Part shown: in pieces, positions 5,668-9,475 of the stretch
Layout of the letters: each line of letters opens with the position of its first letter
Position numbering within the stretch: the first letter of the stretch is position 1
NCBI GenBank assembly: GCA_900552985.1
Contig: USBP01000031.1
Span: 1 to 9,475, forward strand
Source of the DNA: an uncultured Oscillospiraceae bacterium
Lineage (GTDB): Bacteria; Bacillota; Clostridia; Oscillospirales; Acutalibacteraceae
Direction of reading: 5' to 3'
DNA: 9,475 nt
The notes under the pieces: model-generated
Databases searched by the model: none
What the model was told of the DNA's origin: nothing
The model's input: only the letters and a program-made list of their open reading frames with translations
Position numbers and translations under genes: made by a program

Positions 5668-6330
5668 TTAGTGGATTGTGTCGAGCCACGCCTGCAAATC
5701 GGAGGCTGAGGCGCTGCCGCTGAATCGCTCGCCGGAAAGCCATGTGCCGCTCCCGGCCAGGGTGGCCAGCTGCTCTCCGCTGGCCCCAATGCCGCTGCCG
5801 CCGGAGGTGCAGAAGGGGATCACCGTGATCCCGTCAAAATCATAGCTTTCCACAAAAGTGCTCATGATGCGGGGCGCCTGCCCGTGCCAGATGGGATAAC
5901 CGAGATACAGGGTAGAATATTGCTCAATCGCAATCGGTTCACTGCCGATTTGAGGGCGGGCATCCGGGTCATCCATCTCCAGCGAGGTGCGGCTCTGCTC
6001 GTTGCCATAGTCCAAATCCTCTGAGGTGTATGGGTCAGCCGGGAGGATTTCATAGAGCGCTGCGCCGGTAATCTCTGCAAGCTTTTCGGCTACCGCTTCT
6101 GTGTTGCCGGTTGCGGAAAAATAGGCGACCAGAGCGCCGGTGTTTGCCGGTGATGGCCGGCTTTGTTCTGCCGTCCGGCTGCCGGCCGGGGGATTTGTTT
6201 CTGCCGCACTGGGGGCTTGCAGCCCGTTTGTATTTTCCTCTGCCGGGGCGCCGCCCTCTCCACAGGCAGATAAAGCGAACACCAGGCAGGCAGTCAGAAA
6301 CAAACCAAGGATTCTTTTTGCTTTTTGCAT
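5668..6330 (-). CDS. Lipoprotein flavodoxin
   Basis: 220 residues. The N terminus is a lipoprotein signal: basic MQKAKR, hydrophobic ILGLFLTACLVFAL (7-20) and lipobox L20-S-A-C23. A Ser/Pro/Glu-rich linker (about 24-62) puts the domain at a distance from the membrane. Residues 66-220 are a flavodoxin-like domain: phosphate loop S72-A-T-G-N-T77 after the first strand (LVAYF), SLEMDDPDARP (116-126), GYPIWHG (144-150) and TSGGSGIG (175-182). FMN binding and electron transfer outside the cell membrane are expected from the family; the partner is unknown. It shares most motifs with the cytoplasmic flavodoxin upstream in the operon, so the two are paralogs. ATG at 6328-6330 follows GGAAGGG at about eleven bases. 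It is the last gene of the operon, 35 bases after tetR. Confidence 0.87.
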   Translation of the reverse strand: MQKAKRILGLFLTACLVFALSACGEGGAPAEENTNGLQAPSAAETNPPAGSRTAEQSRPSPANTGALVAYFSATGNTEAVAEKLAEITGAALYEILPADPYTSEDLDYGNEQSRTSLEMDDPDARPQIGSEPIAIEQYSTLYLGYPIWHGQAPRIMSTFVESYDFDGITVIPFCTSGGSGIGASGEQLATLAGSGTWLSGERFSGSASASDLQAWLDTIH

Positions 6331-6365
6331 CGCGTTTCATTCCCTTCCGTTTGTAATTGGCCCTG

Positions 6366-6995
6366 TCACTGAAAGGCCTGCAGCTGCTTTGTGACAAAGG
6401 CCTTTGTAATCTCGTAGATGGAATAGCGGGCGTACTCCACATGGGCAAGCTCCATGGCCTTCTGCTGCTTTTCCGTTGCGGTCGTGTAAGGATAAATCCC
6501 GAATAAAAACGGGAAAAAGGCATAGAGAAAGCCCTGAATATCGCCTGCCGTCATGCGGGGGAAAAAGGCTTCCAGGCAGTGAGTGACCGCCCGCATTGCA
6601 CCTGCATAAACCGTTTTAAACGCCACAAGGTTTTCGATACGGCTGTTGCCCTCCATATCATAGAGGTTCATGGAGAGCAGTTTAAGCATGCAGTCGCGCT
6701 TTTCCAGCGTGTGGGCAAGCGCATCTGCGAGCTCTGCGGCGGAACGGGCGGCGTCCTTTTGCGGAATCGATTTTAAATCCGCAATCCACGCCTCATATTC
6801 TCTTTGCAGCAGCGCAAGGAAGATCTCCTCCTTCGTCTGGAAATAGTTATAGATGGAGGTGCGGGTAAAGGAGGTTTTTGCGCCAATATCCCGAATGGTG
6901 ATATCCTTAAACCCCATTGTTTCATAGAGGGCGGCACAGGCGTTGATGATTTCTTCTTTCCTGGCATTTGTCAGTTCTTCTGAGCCTTTTGGCAT
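6366..6995 (-). CDS. TetR/AcrR-family transcriptional repressor
   Basis: 209 residues, a normal length. The N-terminal DNA-binding domain is clear: ARKEEIINACAALYETMGFKDI (11-32), HTH IRDIGAKTSFTRTSIYNYF (34-52) and the following QTKEEIFLALLQREYE helix. The C-terminal part (about 75-209) is helical, with a hydrophobic FLYAFFPFLFGIYPYT segment (155-170); this domain forms the dimer and would bind a small ligand that is not known. ATG at 6993-6995 has AGAAGGGG about eight bases upstream. It sits between the two flavodoxin genes (23 and 35 bases apart), so it belongs to the operon and probably controls it: two TGACAC-type palindromes lie at the promoter upstream of the first gene. Confidence 0.92.
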   Translation of the reverse strand: MPKGSEELTNARKEEIINACAALYETMGFKDITIRDIGAKTSFTRTSIYNYFQTKEEIFLALLQREYEAWIADLKSIPQKDAARSAAELADALAHTLEKRDCMLKLLSMNLYDMEGNSRIENLVAFKTVYAGAMRAVTHCLEAFFPRMTAGDIQGFLYAFFPFLFGIYPYTTATEKQQKAMELAHVEYARYSIYEITKAFVTKQLQAFQ

Positions 6996-7018
6996 GGTAA
7001 GCCCCTTCTCTTATGGAT

Positions 7019-7489
7019 TTAGAGATTCAGCGCCTGTTTCACCCAGTCCGCCGCGCCGGCGCCGTTTAAAAGACGGCCCTCTTTCCAGTGCGCGTTGGGG
7101 CAGTGCGCTTTCAGGCTCTTTTCCGCCTTGCCAATGCCGCTGCCGCCGGAGGTGGCAAAGGGGATCACCGTTTTGCCGGAAAAATCATAGCTTTCCAGAA
7201 AGGTATCCACAATGCGGGGCTCTACATACCACCAGATGGGGAAGCCGATCAGAACCGTATCGTACTGCTCCATTGCCTGCACAGGCTCCGCAATGGCTGG
7301 GCGGCAGGCGGGGTCGTTCATCTCCAACGAGCTGCGGCTCATTTGATCCATCCAGTTGAGATCCGCAGGGGTGTATGGCTGTTCCGGGCGGATCTCATAG
7401 AGCGCCGCGCCCACAGCGCTTGCCATTTCCTGCGCTGCGCGGGCGGTTACACCGCTGGCAGAAAAATAGGCGATCAAGGTTTTACGCAT
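7019..7489 (-). CDS. Cytoplasmic flavodoxin
   Basis: 156 residues with no signal peptide. The first strand LIAYFS (5-10) leads into the phosphate loop S10-A-S-G-V-T15; further marks are SLEMNDPACRP (54-64), GFPIWWYVEP (82-91) and TSGGSGIG (113-120). It is expected to carry FMN and move electrons in the cytoplasm. The loop has GVTA where the lipoprotein paralog has GNTE, so FMN affinity may differ. ATG at 7487-7489 is preceded by AGGAGG (complement of 7498-7503) at eight bases, one of the best ribosome binding sites in the window, which suggests high expression. Second gene of the operon, 23 bases after the DUF362 gene. DNA identity with the lipoprotein gene is high around the TSGGSGIG codons, consistent with duplication. 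Confidence 0.88.
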   Translation of the reverse strand: MRKTLIAYFSASGVTARAAQEMASAVGAALYEIRPEQPYTPADLNWMDQMSRSSLEMNDPACRPAIAEPVQAMEQYDTVLIGFPIWWYVEPRIVDTFLESYDFSGKTVIPFATSGGSGIGKAEKSLKAHCPNAHWKEGRLLNGAGAADWVKQALNL

Positions 7490-7512
7490 GATGGTTGCCT
7501 CCTTTGGCGATA

Positions 7513-8403
7513 TTACAGCTCAATCAGTTGATATTCCCGGGAACCGAAGCCCAGGGCGGCGGCAGCCTCTATGGTATGAATCCCGTTGCGGCTGTTGACA
7601 CGCTCCATGAAGTGTTCTTTCCCAGGATCATCGGAGTTGACGACAAGGTCGATGCATGCCTGATCGATGGCCACAGGGTCAAGGGAGGCGAGCATGCCGA
7701 TATCCTGCATGCAGGGATCCTCCGCCACAACGCAGCAGTCGCAGTCCACTGAGAGATTCTTCATCACGTTAATGAAGGCGATTTTTCCCTTGAAATGCTC
7801 CGCCACGCTGGAGGCAGCGTCCGCCATGGCCTCGGGGAATGCGATGTTGCTGGCGTGCTGCCGCCAGGTTTCAAACCGGTCGTCCGTTTTCCCTGCGGAG
7901 TGGATCAGAGCCTTGCCCGCGCGGGAGGCGCAGCCAATGGCGAGTTGCTTGAGCGCGCCGCCATAGCCGCCCGCAGGATGACCCTTGAAGTGCGCCAGCA
8001 CCAGCATGGAATCATAATGGACAATATTTTTGCCCACATGATTTTCTTTGAGGATTTTGCCGTTGGGAACTGGCCAGATGATATCCGGGCCCTCGGCGTC
8101 CATTAAATCCACGTCAAAATAGCGCGTCCAGCCATGCTCCTCCAGGAGCTTGCGGTGCGTTTCCGTGTGATCCCGCACGCCGCCGGAGGCGTCGCCATAG
8201 GCGGTGTTGCACTCCACAACCGTACCGTGCACCTCTTCAACCATGGGGCGCCAAAATTCCGGACGTAGAAAGTTTTGGTTCCCCTGCTCGCCGGAGTGAA
8301 CCTTCACGGCCACTTTGCCGGGCAGCCGAATCCCCAAAGCATGGTACAGCTTTACGACCGCTTCCGGGGTGATTTCCCGTGTGAAATAGACCTTTGATTG
8401 CAT
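7513..8403 (-). CDS. DUF362-domain protein
   Basis: 296 residues. The domain runs almost the whole length: VAVKVHSGEQGNQNFLRPE (31-49), VVECNTAYGDASGGVRDHTE (62-81), a GHPAGGYGGALKQLAIGCASRAGK core (141-164) and LDPVAIDQACIDLV (241-254). DUF362 proteins are thought to be linked to iron-sulfur or redox metabolism, and many carry a two-cluster ferredoxin insert. No C-x2-C-x2-C-x3-C motif is present here, but there is a cysteine cluster C221-x-C223-C224-x6-C231 that could bind a metal or cluster. ATG at 8401-8403 has GGAGGG (complement of 8410-8415) six bases upstream. First gene of the operon under the TetR-controlled promoter; the two following flavodoxins make a redox role likely. The reaction is unknown. 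Confidence 0.83.
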   Translation of the reverse strand: MQSKVYFTREITPEAVVKLYHALGIRLPGKVAVKVHSGEQGNQNFLRPEFWRPMVEEVHGTVVECNTAYGDASGGVRDHTETHRKLLEEHGWTRYFDVDLMDAEGPDIIWPVPNGKILKENHVGKNIVHYDSMLVLAHFKGHPAGGYGGALKQLAIGCASRAGKALIHSAGKTDDRFETWRQHASNIAFPEAMADAASSVAEHFKGKIAFINVMKNLSVDCDCCVVAEDPCMQDIGMLASLDPVAIDQACIDLVVNSDDPGKEHFMERVNSRNGIHTIEAAAALGFGSREYQLIEL

Positions 8404-8470
8404 CGTAAGCCCTCCTGAAATCGTTTATGATGTGCTGCTTTATGGGTAGGGATGATTTCCATACTCATTC

Positions 8471-8483
8471 TGACACAATGTCA
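8471..8483. promoter_or_regulatory. Operator 1 (likely TetR site)
   Basis: TGACACAATGTCA contains a perfect TGACA/TGTCA inverted repeat with a three-base centre. It lies immediately downstream of the expected start point of the - strand promoter, where a bound repressor would block the polymerase. It matches operator 2 at 11 of 13 positions. Confidence 0.65.
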
Positions 8484-8491
8484 TCATTTGT

Positions 8492-8520
8492 ACTATAACA
8501 CTATTTTGACACTGTGTCAA
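8492..8520 (-). promoter_or_regulatory. Promoter of the DUF362-flavodoxin-tetR-flavodoxin operon
   Basis: On - strand, TTGACA (8520-8515) and TATAGT (8497-8492) are separated by 17 bases: a perfect -35 and a one-mismatch -10 box. Transcription would start near 8485, giving a leader of about 80 bases before the DUF362 ATG. Operator 2 covers the -35 box and operator 1 the start region. Confidence 0.78.
8506..8520. promoter_or_regulatory. Operator 2 (likely TetR site over the -35 box)
   Basis: TTGACACTGTGTCAA is a perfect palindrome of seven-base arms around a central T. Its right arm is the -35 hexamer of the operon promoter, so binding there would exclude RNA polymerase. Size and symmetry suit a TetR dimer. 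The centre lies 36 bp from that of operator 1. Confidence 0.75.
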
Positions 8521-8685
8521 TACAGATTTAACCTTAATAATAGAAATGAGACGTTGGATTTGGGAGCCAGAAAGCTTGTGCCCCAGGAGGCGATAACAGA
8601 AAGCGTTTTAGGAGAGAGGATTTTTAATGCGTTTCCTCTGCGGCAAGGGCTGGCTGTTTCCTCCTTTACAATCTCATTTCAATAT
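8521..8685. other. Short gene-free stretch between operon promoter and terminator
   Basis: No gene supported. A long + strand frame runs from 8452 through here into the antisense of the next gene but starts within the operators and crosses a strong - strand terminator. There is a purine-rich AGGAGAGAGGA at about 8608-8620 followed by an ATG at 8627 on +, but the frame behind it is antisense to a better supported gene. Confidence 0.4.
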
Positions 8686-8714
8686 AAAAATGACAGCGCT
8701 CCAAAGAGCGCTGT
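8686..8714 (-). terminator. Intrinsic terminator of the YHGS gene / hflX transcript
   Basis: ACAGCGCTC (8693-8701), loop of four, GAGCGCTGT (8706-8714): a perfect nine-base GC-rich stem. Read on -, the stem is followed by CA and five T (complement of 8686-8690). It lies 20 bases past the stop of the 142-residue gene, a textbook Rho-independent terminator. Confidence 0.88.
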
Positions 8715-8733
8715 ATCAGAAAAAGATGCATGT

Positions 8734-9162
8734 TCAGCGATTCGCTTTTTGGGGTTCGACGGAAGGGAGATTAGAAAGAGAGTCTACGCCCTGTGCTTCG
8801 TTTCGTTTGCCCTGCGCTTTGGCTTTGAGGCGCCTGGCGGCGGAGCGATGCGCCTTTGTATCCGGCCGCCCCAATTCGGCAATCAAACGCACACGCAGCG
8901 GCCTTGTGGTCAGATATTCTGCGCCTGGCGGAAGTGTTGTGCGCGGGTGTGGGATGAAATCCGTTTCTGCATGAAAAGGCTCCACGATATAGAGAAAACC
9001 TCTTCTTCGACCGTTATGCAGGATCGTTCCATCTTCCTCACAGGAGAGCAAAGACGGCTTGTGTGAAAAGGATTCTGCCAGTGCTCGATTGGGGGTGACA
9101 GTACTCCCTGCGCGCAGAACGGTGAAACGCCGGTTGGAGCCGTGATACCACTTTGTAGTCAT
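8734..9162 (-). CDS. Small YHGS-motif protein, possible ADP-ribosyltransferase-like fold
   Basis: 142 residues. ATG at 9160-9162 with AGAGAAG about eight bases upstream; the stop is followed by a strong terminator, which supports the gene over overlapping + strand frames. The N terminus WYHGSNRRFTVLRAGSTVTPNRALAESFSHKPSLL (5-39) has the 'YHGS ... GS' start that small ADP-ribosyltransferase-like and related toxin or RNA-repair domains show. FLYIVEPF (56-63) and PHPRTTLPPGAEYLTTRPLRV (71-91) look like following strands with a possible late glutamate (E82). This fold assignment is tentative. The last 45 residues are basic and Arg/Lys/Ala-rich, perhaps an RNA-binding or disordered tail. It begins 30 bases after hflX and is probably co-transcribed. 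No antitoxin-like partner is visible. Confidence 0.7.
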   Translation of the reverse strand: MTTKWYHGSNRRFTVLRAGSTVTPNRALAESFSHKPSLLSCEEDGTILHNGRRRGFLYIVEPFHAETDFIPHPRTTLPPGAEYLTTRPLRVRLIAELGRPDTKAHRSAARRLKAKAQGKRNEAQGVDSLSNLPSVEPQKANR

Positions 9163-9192
9163 CTTTCCATCTTCTCTTTTTCTACCGTTCGG

Positions 9193-9475
9193 TTATTCGA
9201 GAATATATTGTTTTACCAGATCTATCAAATATAGTTCAGCTGTAGCTTCTAGATAGATTCCGCTTTCGCGGTATTCCTCCGCATGGATGACGCCCTCTTT
9301 GCGCAGCCGCGCGGCAAAGCTGCCCATATCAAATGGCAACAGGAGCTTAACCCTGCGGCGGGAGGCGGGCAGGGCGTCTGTAATCGTGTGGAGCAGCTGC
9401 TCCAATCCCCGGCCCAGCAGGGCGGAGATCATCACAGTGCGCCCGATGGCGGGCAGAGCGTAGACGTCGCCCGCC
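9193..9475 (-). CDS. hflX: GTPase HflX, C-terminal fragment
   Basis: 93 residues are visible, open to the window edge (5' end cut). The fragment reads AGDVYALPAIGRTVMISALLGRGLEQLL, which holds the G5-type SA motif (ISALLGRGLEQLLHTI), and continues through RRRVKLLLPFDMGSFAARLR and EEYRESGIYLEATAE, the C-terminal domain typical of HflX. HflX binds the large ribosomal subunit and splits or rescues stalled ribosomes, especially under stress. The G1-G4 motifs are upstream. It is the first visible gene of a - strand unit with the YHGS gene, 30 bases apart, ending at the terminator at 8686-8714. Confidence 0.9.
   Translation of the reverse strand, partial: AGDVYALPAIGRTVMISALLGRGLEQLLHTITDALPASRRRVKLLLPFDMGSFAARLRKEGVIHAEEYRESGIYLEATAELYLIDLVKQYILE

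Noticed and set aside
8452..9066. 204-residue + strand frame
   Set aside because: It starts inside the operator/promoter region, crosses a perfect - strand terminator and runs antisense to the YHGS gene, which has better start, stop and terminator context.
1..9475. CRISPR array, tRNA, rRNA or insertion sequence
   Set aside because: No regularly spaced repeats, no cloverleaf or rRNA core sequence and no DDE transposase were seen on either strand by eye.

Overview
The window looks like chromosomal DNA of a low-copy-characterised Firmicute, most likely a gut clostridium (Clostridia, Oscillospiraceae or Lachnospiraceae type). This is an inference from strong GGAGG ribosome binding sites, sigma-A style promoters and the protein families present. 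It is in two parts: the right end of an integrated mobilizable element (about 1-5200, all genes on +), and the host chromosome to its right (about 5200-9475, all recognisable genes on -).

Mobile part. The left edge cuts a phage/plasmid (P4-type) primase-helicase, of which only the last 179 residues remain. A gene-free stretch of about 440 bases follows. It is rich in inverted repeats and is the best place for an oriT or a replication/control site. Next come a 72-residue HTH-like accessory protein, a MobV (Pre/Mob) relaxase with intact catalytic residues, a translationally coupled 63-residue protein of unknown function, a RhuM-family protein with its own predicted promoter, and a large serine recombinase that is the last gene of the element. 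Primase, MobV relaxase and serine recombinase without any visible conjugation (type IV secretion) gene indicate an integrative mobilizable element that borrows a transfer channel. The transfer genes could, however, lie outside the window.

Junction. The last residues of the recombinase (VETVCLLSR...) resemble the C-terminal tail of RlmD/RumA-type 23S rRNA uracil methyltransferases. The 3' end of that gene (rum) is a known integration hotspot for serine-recombinase elements in Firmicutes. I therefore place attR near 5193-5212 and read the last dozen or so codons of the recombinase frame as borrowed host rlmD sequence.

Host part. A gene-free convergent region (5238-5667) holds several hairpins. 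Beyond it is a tight four-gene operon on - : a DUF362 protein, a cytoplasmic flavodoxin, a TetR-family repressor and a lipoprotein flavodoxin. A TTGACA-N17-TATAGT promoter precedes it. One TGACAC-type palindrome lies on the -35 box and a second just after the start point, so the TetR protein very probably represses its own redox operon. Further right, and separated by a clear intrinsic terminator, are a small YHGS-motif protein of unknown function and, cut by the window edge, the C-terminal end of the ribosome-associated GTPase HflX.
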